From NCBI GenBank assembly GCA_017620475.1, contig JAFZQI010000046.1, positions 22,129 to 86,128 on the forward strand: 64,000 nucleotides of DNA, in the 5' to 3' direction. Shown here piece after piece: positions 7,440 through 16,117 of the stretch (its first letter is position 1; each line of letters starts with the position of its first letter). This DNA is from Clostridiales bacterium. Its GTDB lineage: Bacteria > Bacillota > Clostridia > Saccharofermentanales > Saccharofermentanaceae. The position numbers and the translations under genes are program-made. The notes under the pieces were generated by a model. It saw nothing but the letters and a program-made list of their open reading frames with translations, did not search any database and was not told where the DNA came from.

Positions 7440-9797
7440 GTGGATCGTTCAGTAGCATACTCTAATGATACCGATATCAAAGCACCGTTCTCTTTCACGC
7501 ATTTCCTAGGTGTTTCGTTTCAATTTTTTGTTTCAAGGCCGTTTGTGTCAATTCTTTGCTTTTCTTTTATCGGCGGTTACTTAGGCATGTTTGGCTCGAA
7601 ACCGGCAAAAACATATGGTTCGATAGTGATTTCTGTTTTTATTGTGGTCGTATGTACGAAACAGAAGCGGAATATCTTTGAATTTATTACGATCATCATG
7701 AGCGTCCTTGCCTTTTCCTGGTCAATTATCGGTTTTTCACTTTGGAATGTGAAAACCGCTAAACTGGAAATCAGTGAAGAATATGCAGGTAAAGCAAGGA
7801 TCGTTTCCCCTAATGCCTCGAATGAGGGATATAAGAATATTGTGTTGGAGCTTGATAACGGGGAGAAAACAATACTTTTAACCGATCAGATATATGAGTA
7901 CGATGATGATTTATATCTCGAAGGTCTTTTGACACCTATACGGACTCATGGGAATCCCGGCGATTTTGATTATAGAAGTTATTACCGGCGGTGTGGCATT
8001 GTGCGAATGATCGATGCCGCGAACATAGTCCAATTAGAGGAAACATCGTTGACACCGGTCAAATTGGGCTATCGTGTCGGTTCAACGATTTCGAAAGCCG
8101 GATATCAGGCATGGCTTAGTTTCACAGACGAAGAAACAGCTATGTTTCTTTCAGCCATTATTACCGGGAATGATTCACGATTAACAAAAGAAACGCAAGA
8201 AACTTTTCGGCGAAGCAATCTTGCCCATCTCTTGGTTGTATCGGGTGCACATGTCGGATATTTCGCTTCGACAGTAGGGTTTCTGGCAGCCGGGGTATTC
8301 GAAGACAGAAGGAAAAGGAGTTATTTTTTGTATGTGTGTCTGATTGGCTTTGGATTTATCACCGGCTGGTCCGGATCTGCCACAAGAAGTATTCTGACAT
8401 ATGTACTCGTAAATATTCTTTCCTTTACTGATGTTTGTGTTGACAGGGTTTCAGCCTGTGCATGCAGTGCCCTTACAATTTTGTTCTTTGATCCGTTTTC
8501 TATGTTTTCTCAAGGTATGCTGCTGTCTTTTGGGGCGACATTCTCAATAATGCTTTTTCATCACAAATTGGAGATCATTCTTGAGGAAAAGATTTCGTTT
8601 ATACCCGAAGAGATCCGAACAGCTATTTCTTGCTTTATTTGTGCTCGAATCGGTATGATCCCGGTTTTAGTGTCGATGGGGGATTCAATTTCGCTTCCGG
8701 GAATGTTTGTTGTGGTTCTTGCCGGGTTTCCTGCCGAAGTGATATGCAGTATTGTTCCGTTCCTCACTATTTTCTGCTGTTGCTTTCCGGGTACTGCTGT
8801 TGGACGCATTCTTTTCTATCCGCTTCGAGGGGAAGTGCTTCTTCTGGAAAAGATGGCTGTTTTGGGTGCCAAACAATCGACATTCCGATTTTCGATGAGC
8901 AGAATGCCGCTTGTTTCAGTCGTTTTAGGTGCATGTTTTGTTATTATCCCGATAGTCAGGCCTGGGGTTTTCAGGTTTTTTCTTAGATACATAGCGTTGT
9001 TATCTGCAATAAGTTTTATCTTACAGACCTTCATCTTCACACGTAAGGTCACTTCAGTATATTTCCTTGATGTCGGTCAAGGTGATTGCGCGATGATCTG
9101 CCATAACGGGATGAATATATTGATTGATGGAGGAAAAAAGGGAAGCGGGGAGAAGATCCTAAGCGTACTCGAGTATCTAGGAATTCATCAGATCGATGTT
9201 GCTTTTATGTCTCATCTGGATGTGGACCATGTCGGCGGAATAATCGAATTGTATCAAATGGGCCGGATAGGTATTCTTTATGCTCCGTTCTGGGAGGATA
9301 GCCCGGAAATGGTTCAGCTGGAGGAACAGTATTCGGATCTCCCGCAGGAAGTCACCGTACTCAGGTATGGTGATTCTATCCGGATCGATGAATCTTTCGA
9401 TATAACCGTACTTTGGCCTTTTGCTCCACAGGATGGGGGCAATAGCGATTCCTTGGTTTTATTACTTAATATTTATAAAACAAGTGTTCTGTTTACAGGA
9501 GATATTCCGTCGGAAATAGAACAACGTATGCAATTTCAAGCGATAAATACTATAAATGTGCTGAAAATAGCTCATCATGGGAGCCGGTATTCTACTTCAT
9601 GTGCTTTCTTGCAAAATAAAAATATAGGTGCAGCGGTCATCAGTGTGGGTTATAATCTTTATGGGCATCCGTCACCGGATGTGCTCAATAGGCTTTCGGA
9701 TCACAGGATACCTTACTTTCGTACCGACGAGGGCGGCTGTGTGCTTCTGTCTGTGGAAGAGAGCGGCTGGAATATAGATTATTTCTTCGAATCGTGA
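7440..9797 (+). CDS. comEC: ComEC/Rec2 DNA-uptake channel
   Basis: ComEC carries single-stranded DNA across the membrane in natural transformation. The 785-residue protein has N-terminal transmembrane helices, an OB-like soluble loop around 100-200, the multi-helix Competence domain (the RSNLAHLLVVSGAHVG signature near 260), more helices to about 535, and a C-terminal metallo-beta-lactamase domain with LDVGQGDC and SHLDVDHVGG, where the second His is Asp as is common in this family. The start is GTG with AAAGGG upstream. comEA is not adjacent. The direct repeat in its upstream region is shared with a pseudopilin-like gene in this window. Next gene is holA. Confidence 0.95.
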   Translation: MDRSVAYSNDTDIKAPFSFTHFLGVSFQFFVSRPFVSILCFSFIGGYLGMFGSKPAKTYGSIVISVFIVVVCTKQKRNIFEFITIIMSVLAFSWSIIGFSLWNVKTAKLEISEEYAGKARIVSPNASNEGYKNIVLELDNGEKTILLTDQIYEYDDDLYLEGLLTPIRTHGNPGDFDYRSYYRRCGIVRMIDAANIVQLEETSLTPVKLGYRVGSTISKAGYQAWLSFTDEETAMFLSAIITGNDSRLTKETQETFRRSNLAHLLVVSGAHVGYFASTVGFLAAGVFEDRRKRSYFLYVCLIGFGFITGWSGSATRSILTYVLVNILSFTDVCVDRVSACACSALTILFFDPFSMFSQGMLLSFGATFSIMLFHHKLEIILEEKISFIPEEIRTAISCFICARIGMIPVLVSMGDSISLPGMFVVVLAGFPAEVICSIVPFLTIFCCCFPGTAVGRILFYPLRGEVLLLEKMAVLGAKQSTFRFSMSRMPLVSVVLGACFVIIPIVRPGVFRFFLRYIALLSAISFILQTFIFTRKVTSVYFLDVGQGDCAMICHNGMNILIDGGKKGSGEKILSVLEYLGIHQIDVAFMSHLDVDHVGGIIELYQMGRIGILYAPFWEDSPEMVQLEEQYSDLPQEVTVLRYGDSIRIDESFDITVLWPFAPQDGGNSDSLVLLLNIYKTSVLFTGDIPSEIEQRMQFQAINTINVLKIAHHGSRYSTSCAFLQNKNIGAAVISVGYNLYGHPSPDVLNRLSDHRIPYFRTDEGGCVLLSVEESGWNIDYFFES

Positions 9798-9805
9798 GGA
9801 TAAAT

Positions 9806-10849
9806 ATGGCAAAACAGGAAAAGACCACGAACTGGATGGGTTATCCGGATATTATCAACGATGTTAAAACAGGGAATATATCTCCTATATACTTAATCAG
9901 CGGCGAGGAGAAGTTTCTTGTCGAGACGTTGATCTCAGAAATGAAGAAGGCTTGGATCTCCCCGGGTGCTGAAAGTCTGGACTTCTATCTTAAGGACCTC
10001 GGAAATTCGGAACTGTCATTAGATGAACTGCAAAGCCTGGTTGGTTCGCCACCGTTTATGTCCAAATGCCGTATGACAGTGATCCGTAATACAGGCTGGT
10101 GGTCTGTGAAGGCGCCTTCCACCCCTAAGGATATTGAGAAATGGAAGTCGGTCATCAGTTCGATCCCTGAGTTTTCAGCTGTTCTTTTCGTTGAGGATAA
10201 GATCGATAAACGTAAAAAGCAACTGATTGACGCTGTTTCTTGCACCGGAAAACTGGTTGAGATCGGTCTTCAGAATGAGGATACACTTACAAAATGGATC
10301 CGTGGTTCTTTTGCGAAGAAGGGGATAACGATTTCTCCTGAGTGTGTATCCAGCTTAATAAGTAGAACCGATTCTTCCATGCGCATGATCAAGAACGAAG
10401 TAAGTAAGATTATGCTGTATTGTGACAACGCTTCTTGTAAAAAAGTGGATATGCAGCTTCTTGATTGGCTCTCGGTTCCAGATGTCCATGCTTCGGTGTT
10501 TCAAATGACGGATGCCATTGGGAACCGTAAACCGGGAAGGGCGCTGGAAATACTTGATGATCTTGTATTGCTTAAAGAACCTATCCCTAAGATCCGATTG
10601 ATGCTGGCCAGACATATTCGTCAACTTATATGCGCAAAAGAGCTTGGGGATGCCTCATCGATCATATCGAGGCTGAAAGTACATCCTTTTGTTGCCAGAA
10701 ACCTGGTATCCCAATCAAAGGGGTTTACCATTGAACAGCTTGAACATATCTATTTTCTATGCTTTCAGTCAGATCAATGGGTCAAGACCGGAAAGATGGA
10801 GGACAGAATGTCCATGGAGGTGCTTCTTGCGTCATGTGGAAAGGTGTGA
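9806..10849 (+). CDS. holA: DNA polymerase III delta subunit HolA
   Basis: HolA is the delta subunit of the clamp loader that opens the beta sliding clamp. The 347-residue protein shows the family start (PIYLISGEEKFLVETLI, residues about 22-38), a degenerate AAA+ core with no functional Walker A, and the C-terminal helical collar with the LARHIRQL segment. comEC-holA adjacency is common in Bacillota, which supports the call. I place the start at the ATG at 9806, which has GAGGA 5 bases upstream, and not at the GTG 9794 inside the end of comEC. Confidence 0.92.
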   Translation: MAKQEKTTNWMGYPDIINDVKTGNISPIYLISGEEKFLVETLISEMKKAWISPGAESLDFYLKDLGNSELSLDELQSLVGSPPFMSKCRMTVIRNTGWWSVKAPSTPKDIEKWKSVISSIPEFSAVLFVEDKIDKRKKQLIDAVSCTGKLVEIGLQNEDTLTKWIRGSFAKKGITISPECVSSLISRTDSSMRMIKNEVSKIMLYCDNASCKKVDMQLLDWLSVPDVHASVFQMTDAIGNRKPGRALEILDDLVLLKEPIPKIRLMLARHIRQLICAKELGDASSIISRLKVHPFVARNLVSQSKGFTIEQLEHIYFLCFQSDQWVKTGKMEDRMSMEVLLASCGKV

Positions 10850-10855
10850 ACTACA

Positions 10856-10884
10856 TTGACGTAAAAAAGGAATTAAGATAGAAT
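10856..10884 (+). promoter_or_regulatory. icd promoter
   Basis: TTGACG (10856-10861), a 17-base spacer and TAGAAT (10879-10884) form a strong promoter. Transcription from it would begin near 10891, downstream of the ATG at 10887, which is why the second ATG at 10917 is taken as the gene start. Confidence 0.75.
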
Positions 10885-10916
10885 CAATGAGAATTTTGAA
10901 CGAAACGGAGAAGACA

Positions 10917-12116
10917 ATGACCAAGATTCAAATGAAAACGCCTATCGTCGAGATGGACGGCGATGAGATGACCAGGATTATCTGGAAACAGATCAAGGAA
11001 ATCGTCCTTGAACCTTTTGTTGATTTAAAGACCGAATACTTCGATCTTGGATTGCCGCATCGTGATGAGACTGACGATCAGGTTACTATAGATGCCGCAA
11101 ATCGCGCGGCTGAACTCGGTGTTGCTGTTAAATGTGCAACAATTACACCTAATGCTCAGCGTATGGATGAGTATCATCTGAAACAAATGTGGAAGAGCCC
11201 TAATGGAACTATCCGAGCAATACTCGACGGAACCGTGTTTAGAGCTCCGATCCTGGTTAAGGGCATTCATCCTTTTGTTTCAACATGGAAGAAGCCGATA
11301 ACGCTTGCCCGTCATGCGTATGGTGATGTTTATAGAGATGCTGAGATGTATGTTTCCGGCAAAGCAACAGCTGAACTGGTTGTGACATATGAGGACGGAA
11401 GAAAAGAGACAAAGAAGATCCATGATTTTCAGGGACCCGGCGTAATCGAGGGAATGCATAACCTTGATTCGTCGATCGAAGCTTTTGCCCGTGCCTGTTT
11501 TATGTATGCGCTTGATATTAAGCAGGATCTTTGGTTTGCTACGAAAGATACAATTTCGAAGACTTACGATCATCGATTCAAAGATATTTTCCAGGAAATC
11601 TTTGATTCCGAATTCAAGGAGAAATTTGAGGAAGCCGGAATCACATATTTCTATACGCTCATTGATGATGCGGTGGCTCGTGTGATGCGTTCTGAAGGCG
11701 GTATGCTTTGGGCCTGTAAGAACTATGATGGTGATGTGATGTCGGATATGGTTGCTTCTGCATGCGGAAGCTTGGCAATGATGACTTCGGTTCTGGTTTC
11801 TCCATCCGGGAAATATGAGTACGAAGCGGCTCACGGAACCGTTACAAGGCATTATTATCGTTATCTTAAGGGCGAGACAACATCTACGAACCCGATGGCG
11901 ACTCTTTTTGCATGGAGCGGTGCTCTTCGTAAGAGAGGCCAGCTGGACGGATTGTCTGATCTTGTGGCCTTTGCAGATAAACTTGAAAAGGCTTCAATTG
12001 ATACTATTGAAGAAGGTGTCATTACCGGTGACCTGAATAGCCTTATGGATCATCCGAATAAAAAAGTTGTCGATACCGAGGCTTTCTTGAGGGCTATTGC
12101 CGAGAAATTGAATTGA
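10917..12116 (+). CDS. icd: NADP-dependent isocitrate dehydrogenase, type II
   Basis: Oxidatively decarboxylates isocitrate to 2-oxoglutarate, giving NADPH and the carbon skeleton of glutamate. The 399-residue protein is of the eukaryote-like homodimeric class, shown by [13 protein letters not shown] at the N terminus, [18 protein letters not shown], the metal-binding Asp in [11 protein letters not shown], and [10 protein letters not shown] near the C terminus, the coenzyme region. The start at 10917 has CGGAG six bases upstream; the ATG 30 bases earlier lies before the predicted transcription start. No other citrate-cycle gene is adjacent, fitting a biosynthetic branch in an anaerobe. Confidence 0.96.
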   Translation: MTKIQMKTPIVEMDGDEMTRIIWKQIKEIVLEPFVDLKTEYFDLGLPHRDETDDQVTIDAANRAAELGVAVKCATITPNAQRMDEYHLKQMWKSPNGTIRAILDGTVFRAPILVKGIHPFVSTWKKPITLARHAYGDVYRDAEMYVSGKATAELVVTYEDGRKETKKIHDFQGPGVIEGMHNLDSSIEAFARACFMYALDIKQDLWFATKDTISKTYDHRFKDIFQEIFDSEFKEKFEEAGITYFYTLIDDAVARVMRSEGGMLWACKNYDGDVMSDMVASACGSLAMMTSVLVSPSGKYEYEAAHGTVTRHYYRYLKGETTSTNPMATLFAWSGALRKRGQLDGLSDLVAFADKLEKASIDTIEEGVITGDLNSLMDHPNKKVVDTEAFLRAIAEKLN

Positions 12117-12134
12117 TTATGGAGGATGATGATT

Positions 12135-12656
12135 ATGAGCTATTTTGAAAGTTGGACAAAACATTCTGAAACAGTCGAGAATGAGACCGAGTATAAGGCT
12201 TATATTTCCAAGTATTATGAACTTGAGAAGAACGCCTATGATGCAATTCTGAGCAAGTATCCGGATAATGCGGATCTTTTAAGCGGTAAAGCCATAGAAC
12301 TGGCGGAGAAACTCGGCTTCTCGAAGGATGATATGGAGATTTTTGTTGGCTTCCTTGAGGGAATCGCATCAAGCCTTAAAAATGAACTCGATTACAAGTC
12401 CGTTACTGATGATTCCGAGGTTTCTTTGGATATTGATTATGAGAAACTGTATTATAACATGCGCGACGCTAAGGCTGAGTGGCTGTTTACGTTGAAAAGC
12501 TGGAGTAATGTTCTTACGGATGAGAAGATCCAGGAGATTACGAAGCAGTATCGCGAGGATAATATTGTACATGTTGAAAAAATCGGAAGAAATGATCCGT
12601 GTCCTTGCGGAAGCGGCAAAAAATACAAGAAGTGCTGCGGTAAGAAAGAATCCTAA
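12135..12656 (+). CDS. SEC-C motif protein, unknown function
   Basis: The 173-residue protein is largely helical and acidic with no recognised domain in its first 145 residues. It ends with a complete SEC-C zinc motif, [17 protein letters not shown], with Cys-x-Cys and Cys-Cys metal ligands. The same tail closes SecA further along this window. SEC-C tails bind zinc and in SecA contact SecB or ribosomes; here the partner is unknown. GGAGG at 12121-12125 fits the ATG at 12135 and not the ATG at 12126. It follows icd by 18 bases and may be cotranscribed with it. Confidence 0.75.
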   Translation: MSYFESWTKHSETVENETEYKAYISKYYELEKNAYDAILSKYPDNADLLSGKAIELAEKLGFSKDDMEIFVGFLEGIASSLKNELDYKSVTDDSEVSLDIDYEKLYYNMRDAKAEWLFTLKSWSNVLTDEKIQEITKQYREDNIVHVEKIGRNDPCPCGSGKKYKKCCGKKES

Positions 12657-12698
12657 TATTACGGGATCAGTTTAATTCGAAACAATTGAATATGGTTT

Positions 12699-12798
12699 GA
12701 TATCCGGGGCATGAGCCCCTATGAATATCGGGAAATAACCCGACTATGAGATGAGATCACAGATGATGCTTCTGTGCTCGCTTGTAGTCGGTTTTTTT
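12699..12798 (+). promoter_or_regulatory. Structured leader with competing hairpins and terminator before radC
   Basis: Three elements are visible. A hairpin GGGGC/GCCCC (12706-12710, 12715-12719) is capped by ATGA and framed by GATAT/ATATC (12699-12703, 12725-12729). A second hairpin TCGGG/CCCGA spans 12728-12743. A terminator stem pairs CCGACTA (12740-12746) with TAGTCGG (12785-12791), encloses an inner hairpin CACAGA/TCTGTG, and is followed by seven Ts (12792-12798). The second hairpin and terminator share 12740-12743, so they exclude each other. The T run ends 7 bases before the radC ribosome site. It looks like an attenuator or riboswitch of no class I recognise; a plain terminator for the upstream gene is the alternative. 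Confidence 0.6.
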
Positions 12799-12819
12799 GT
12801 CTGGAAAGGAGGTGAGAAA

Positions 12820-13512
12820 ATGAAAATAAGTGATCTTCATCCGTCGGTTCGACCGTATGAGAGGTTAGAACAGTATGGAGCAGAAGCACTTTCTGATGAG
12901 GAACTGGTGGCCATCGTGATCCGTAATGGTACAAAAGGGAAGTCCTCTAAGGAAATTGCATCCAAACTGCTGTCTTCTCCGGATATCCCGGAAGGATTAC
13001 CCGGTCTTTACAGGCTTTCTTTGGAGGAACTGGCGCTTCAGGAAGGAATCGGTCGCGTAAAGGCAATTGTCCTTAAGGCTTGTCTGGAGATTGGTCGCAG
13101 ATGCCTGTTTTCAGGAAGCGGAGAGCAGGTGCGATTTCTATCTGAAGAAATTGCCAGACAGTTTTTTGAGGAAAAAATGGCATTTCTGGAAACAGAAGAA
13201 GTCCACGCTGCATTTATTGATTCACAGAAGCGACTGATCAAACATGAAGTTGTTTGTAAAGGCAGTATCAATGGCGTTGGTTTGAGTATGAGAGAAGTGT
13301 TTCGTACAGCGGTTCGGGTAAATGCAAGTGGCCTTATACTTGCCCATAATCATCCCAGCGGTGAAGTTGAACCAAGTATCGAGGATATAGCAGCAACTAA
13401 ACTTCTGCAAAACAACGGCAAGATGATTGGTGTCGATGTGATAGATCACATAATTGTCGGTCGTGGCACATCAGTAAGCTTGTTAAGTCAAGGATTAATG
13501 GAGGAAAACTAA
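12820..13512 (+). CDS. radC: RadC-family JAB/MPN protein
   Basis: RadC proteins combine a helix-hairpin-helix region with a JAMM-type metalloprotease-like domain; the cellular role is still unclear despite the DNA-repair name. The 230-residue protein has the N-terminal UPF0758 segment (RPYERLEQYGAEALSDEELV), a helix-hairpin-helix around 70-90 (LQEGIGRVKA), KGSINGVGLSMREVF, and the metal motif AHNHPSGEVEPSIED. The ATG at 12820 has AAAGGAGG 7 bases upstream; the longer frame from 12751 would start inside the leader hairpin. It directly precedes DUF5688-mreC-mreD, the usual radC neighbourhood except that mreB is missing. Confidence 0.94.
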   Translation: MKISDLHPSVRPYERLEQYGAEALSDEELVAIVIRNGTKGKSSKEIASKLLSSPDIPEGLPGLYRLSLEELALQEGIGRVKAIVLKACLEIGRRCLFSGSGEQVRFLSEEIARQFFEEKMAFLETEEVHAAFIDSQKRLIKHEVVCKGSINGVGLSMREVFRTAVRVNASGLILAHNHPSGEVEPSIEDIAATKLLQNNGKMIGVDVIDHIIVGRGTSVSLLSQGLMEEN

Positions 13513-14457
13513 ATGAATACAGAAAACAGAATAGTGACAGAAAAACTGTCATTTACGGATTTTATGTCGGCGTTTCGTGCGCAGTATAAGTACGGATGGC
13601 CTCAGTTGAAGAGAAATTTTCACATAACGGAACAGATTATCCATAAGAATAATCGTAATCTGCACGGAATCATTGTTCGATCGGCAGGTACAAGAGTTGC
13701 TCCGGTTTTCTATTATGAGGATTTCTATGAGGCATATCTTAAAGGTACTGCGATTGAAGAGTGCATCGGAAAGATCGTTCAGTTTGTTACTGGGCAGGAT
13801 TTTGGAAATTGCGAAATCTATGAGTCTTTGTCGGATTATGAAAAGATCAGCCAATACCTGATACTTAAGGTTATTAATTTCAAAAAGAACAAAAGTATGC
13901 TGAAAACAATGCCTCATCGTCTATTTGGAGATATGGCCGTTATTGTTCAGGTGTATCTTGATGATCCGTCGATCGGCCGAGGAGCGGTCAATGTAGATGA
14001 GACGCTTGTATCCCTTTGGGCCACGGATGCGGAGACGGTTTTCAGTAAAGCAGAGGAAAACATGAAGAAGTACAGGATAAAATCTATTGATTTAATGGAT
14101 CTGGTTGGTAATGAGAATTATGATAACGATTCGCCAAGGATCTACGTTATTTCTTATGATGCGCCGTTTCACGGTGCTTCTGCCATATTGAGAACTGATT
14201 ATCTACAGGATTTCACCAAATCGAAGCAGAAAGATTTCTTTTTGCTTCCGGTATCGATTCATGAGTTTCTTCTGATAGAGAAAAAAGAAGATATCCGCGA
14301 AGAAATGATGAAAGAAATGCTGCATTCTATCAATATTGACAAGAATCTGAATGACAATATGCTTTCGGATGAGGTGTACTCGATCGAAAGAGGACATGAA
14401 AAACCGATATGCTTATCGAGCGGCAAAGAATTGACGGTAAGCTGCAAAAGGAACTGA
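13513..14457 (+). CDS. DUF5688 family protein
   Basis: The 314-residue protein matches the DUF5688 pattern that I associate with gut Clostridia: a middle segment MPHRLFGDMAVIVQV followed by helices rich in acidic residues, and a C-terminal region with FLLPVSIHEFLLI. The function of this family is unknown to me. The gene starts at the base after the radC stop codon, with GGAGG 11 bases before the ATG, so both are one unit. It occupies the position that mreB usually has between radC and mreC, but shows no actin-fold ATPase motif. It has no signal peptide or membrane helix. Confidence 0.75.
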   Translation: MNTENRIVTEKLSFTDFMSAFRAQYKYGWPQLKRNFHITEQIIHKNNRNLHGIIVRSAGTRVAPVFYYEDFYEAYLKGTAIEECIGKIVQFVTGQDFGNCEIYESLSDYEKISQYLILKVINFKKNKSMLKTMPHRLFGDMAVIVQVYLDDPSIGRGAVNVDETLVSLWATDAETVFSKAEENMKKYRIKSIDLMDLVGNENYDNDSPRIYVISYDAPFHGASAILRTDYLQDFTKSKQKDFFLLPVSIHEFLLIEKKEDIREEMMKEMLHSINIDKNLNDNMLSDEVYSIERGHEKPICLSSGKELTVSCKRN

Positions 14458-14493
14458 AGGATTCCTTAGTTTTAAGCAAGCAAAATGAAAATG

Positions 14494-14502
14494 TGGTATA
14501 CT
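14494..14502 (+). promoter_or_regulatory. Extended -10 promoter for mreC
   Basis: TGG followed by TATACT (14497-14502) forms an extended -10 element 32 bases before the mreC start. There is no good -35. It lies in the gap between the DUF5688 gene and mreC, giving the cell-shape genes their own promoter. Confidence 0.5.
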
Positions 14503-14534
14503 TTTATGAAAGTTTTGTATGGGAGGAATCGGTT

Positions 14535-15503
14535 TTGCGACGGATCTTCGAAAATAAACTGATCGTAATGGTGCTGGCCACATTGCTGATCATTGCTTTT
14601 ATCGTTTTGAGTGCGATACCGGGTAGTCCTCTTTCTGCTGTCACCAAGCCGCTCTCTGTGGTAATTGATCCTATTCAGGCGGTTTTCCAAAGTATCGGAA
14701 CGAAGATATCGGATTTTTATTCGGCAATCGCTGAAGGTATGGAAATCCGTAAAGAGAATGAGGAACTACGTGCGGAGATCGCTGAGTTGGAGTATAAAGT
14801 TCAGCAAGGTGAAGAAGCACGAATCCGCTGGGAAGAACTTAAAAGTGCTTTCTCGATCAAGGATTCGTTTGAGAATTATCATATTCATGGTGCGTCTGTA
14901 CTTACACGTGAGTCGGATGAATGGTTCAGCGTGATACGTGTTAATGTCGGTACGGAGAACGGAATCGATTCTTCTGAGGGATCATATGCGGTCGTTGATG
15001 CCAGAATGAACCTTGTCGGGCGAGTGATGTCAACGGATATTGATTCCTGTAAGATCCTTCCTCTGCTTCATGAGGGCTTTTCCGCAAGTGCGAAGGTCAA
15101 CGAAGTCAATGGTGCCATCGTCCTTGTGACCGGTGATATTACGTTGAAAAATGATGGATTATGTGTGGTCACAAGGATTCCTTCCAATATCGTTCTTCAG
15201 CCGGGTTCAGAGCTGGTAACCAGTGGTGAAGGCGGTCTTTTCCCGGCAGGTATTCCGATTGGAACGATTGAAAGCTTTGACGATTCCGATCCTGATAACC
15301 TTAAAGCAACGCTTCGACCTTATGTTTCGATTTCGGACATTAAAGACGTATTTATAATGGTTCCGAATGATGAACAGACGCAGGAAGAGATTTCCGCTCC
15401 TTCGAATGATTCAATTTCTGCGTCTGATCCGTCCGTAACATCAGGTGAGAACTCTTCTGAAAACAACGGGCCTATGGAGAATTCTGAAGGAGAAGCGGCA
15501 TGA
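14535..15503 (+). CDS. mreC: Rod-shape protein MreC
   Basis: MreC is the bitopic scaffold that couples the elongation machinery to PBP2. The 322-residue protein has a transmembrane helix at about 7-28, a coiled coil around 60-95 (rich in Glu and Leu), two beta-barrel halves with VNVGTENGI and VTSGEGGLFPAGIPIG motifs, and a low-complexity Ser/Glu/Pro tail after residue 285. The start is TTG at 14535 with GGAGG 8 bases upstream; an in-frame ATG at 14409 would add 42 residues overlapping the previous gene and lies before the predicted promoter. mreD overlaps its last 4 bases. Confidence 0.92.
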   Translation: MRRIFENKLIVMVLATLLIIAFIVLSAIPGSPLSAVTKPLSVVIDPIQAVFQSIGTKISDFYSAIAEGMEIRKENEELRAEIAELEYKVQQGEEARIRWEELKSAFSIKDSFENYHIHGASVLTRESDEWFSVIRVNVGTENGIDSSEGSYAVVDARMNLVGRVMSTDIDSCKILPLLHEGFSASAKVNEVNGAIVLVTGDITLKNDGLCVVTRIPSNIVLQPGSELVTSGEGGLFPAGIPIGTIESFDDSDPDNLKATLRPYVSISDIKDVFIMVPNDEQTQEEISAPSNDSISASDPSVTSGENSSENNGPMENSEGEAA

Positions 15504-16117
15504 GAAAACATGAGCGGGCTCGCCAGATCATTATATATGCGTTATATATTACCAGTGTCTGCTGTTTGCAGGTTACTTTTTCCCATGTGTTCCGTTTGTT
15601 TGGACGCACATGTGATCTGATGCTTGTTTTTGTAGTACTTGCAGGATATTTGTTTGGAACAAAAGATGGTGTGGTCGTCGGTGGCATAGTCGGTATGTTC
15701 CGAGATTACTTTTCCGGACCGGTTATCACGGGTCTGGATCAGAAACCGGTCGCTGTTTTGGGTATAGGCCTTCTCGTATTTATTTATGTCGGACTTCTCT
15801 CATCTGTCCTTTTCAGAAAAAGATTCAGGAGAAAACTTAGCCTTGGTCTTCTCCAAGTAGCGATCGTTACGCTGTTTTATTGCGTGCTCGGCCATATAGT
15901 TTCATGGCTTTATTTGTCGATGTCCGGCAATTCGGTGTCGTATCATTCCTTGAATTATATTGCTTTTAGAAGTGTACTTCCTCAGATTCTTGTGAATTTA
16001 CTCGCGGCAGTACCGATCCTTTTCCTGCTGCGCTTTTTGGGACCATATAAGAAGGGTACGCGCTCCGGATCATCGGAGACGTATGTTATGGAGGAACAGT
16101 CATGGCAAAGCGTATAA
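15500..16117 (+). CDS. mreD: Rod-shape protein MreD
   Basis: MreD is the small polytopic partner of MreC in the elongasome. The 205-residue protein has about five or six transmembrane helices, the TCDLMLVFVVLAGYLFG and GGIVGMFRDYFSG segments typical of the family, and a short charged tail. ATGA overlap with mreC and a 16-base overlap with the following penicillin-binding protein gene indicate tight translational coupling. It is slightly longer than most MreD. A standard call with no oddity beyond the missing mreB nearby. Confidence 0.9.
   Translation: MRKHERARQIIIYALYITSVCCLQVTFSHVFRLFGRTCDLMLVFVVLAGYLFGTKDGVVVGGIVGMFRDYFSGPVITGLDQKPVAVLGIGLLVFIYVGLLSSVLFRKRFRRKLSLGLLQVAIVTLFYCVLGHIVSWLYLSMSGNSVSYHSLNYIAFRSVLPQILVNLLAAVPILFLLRFLGPYKKGTRSGSSETYVMEEQSWQSV

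Noticed and set aside
10887..10916. First ATG of the icd frame
   Set aside because: It lies upstream of the predicted transcription start and has no ribosome site at proper spacing.
12751..12819. Longer RadC start at the ATG 12751
   Set aside because: It would code through the terminator stem and T run, and AGGAGG clearly serves the ATG at 12820.
12658..12820. Assignment of the radC leader to the published radC RNA motif or to a known riboswitch
   Set aside because: I could not match its hairpins to any consensus I recall, so the class is left open.
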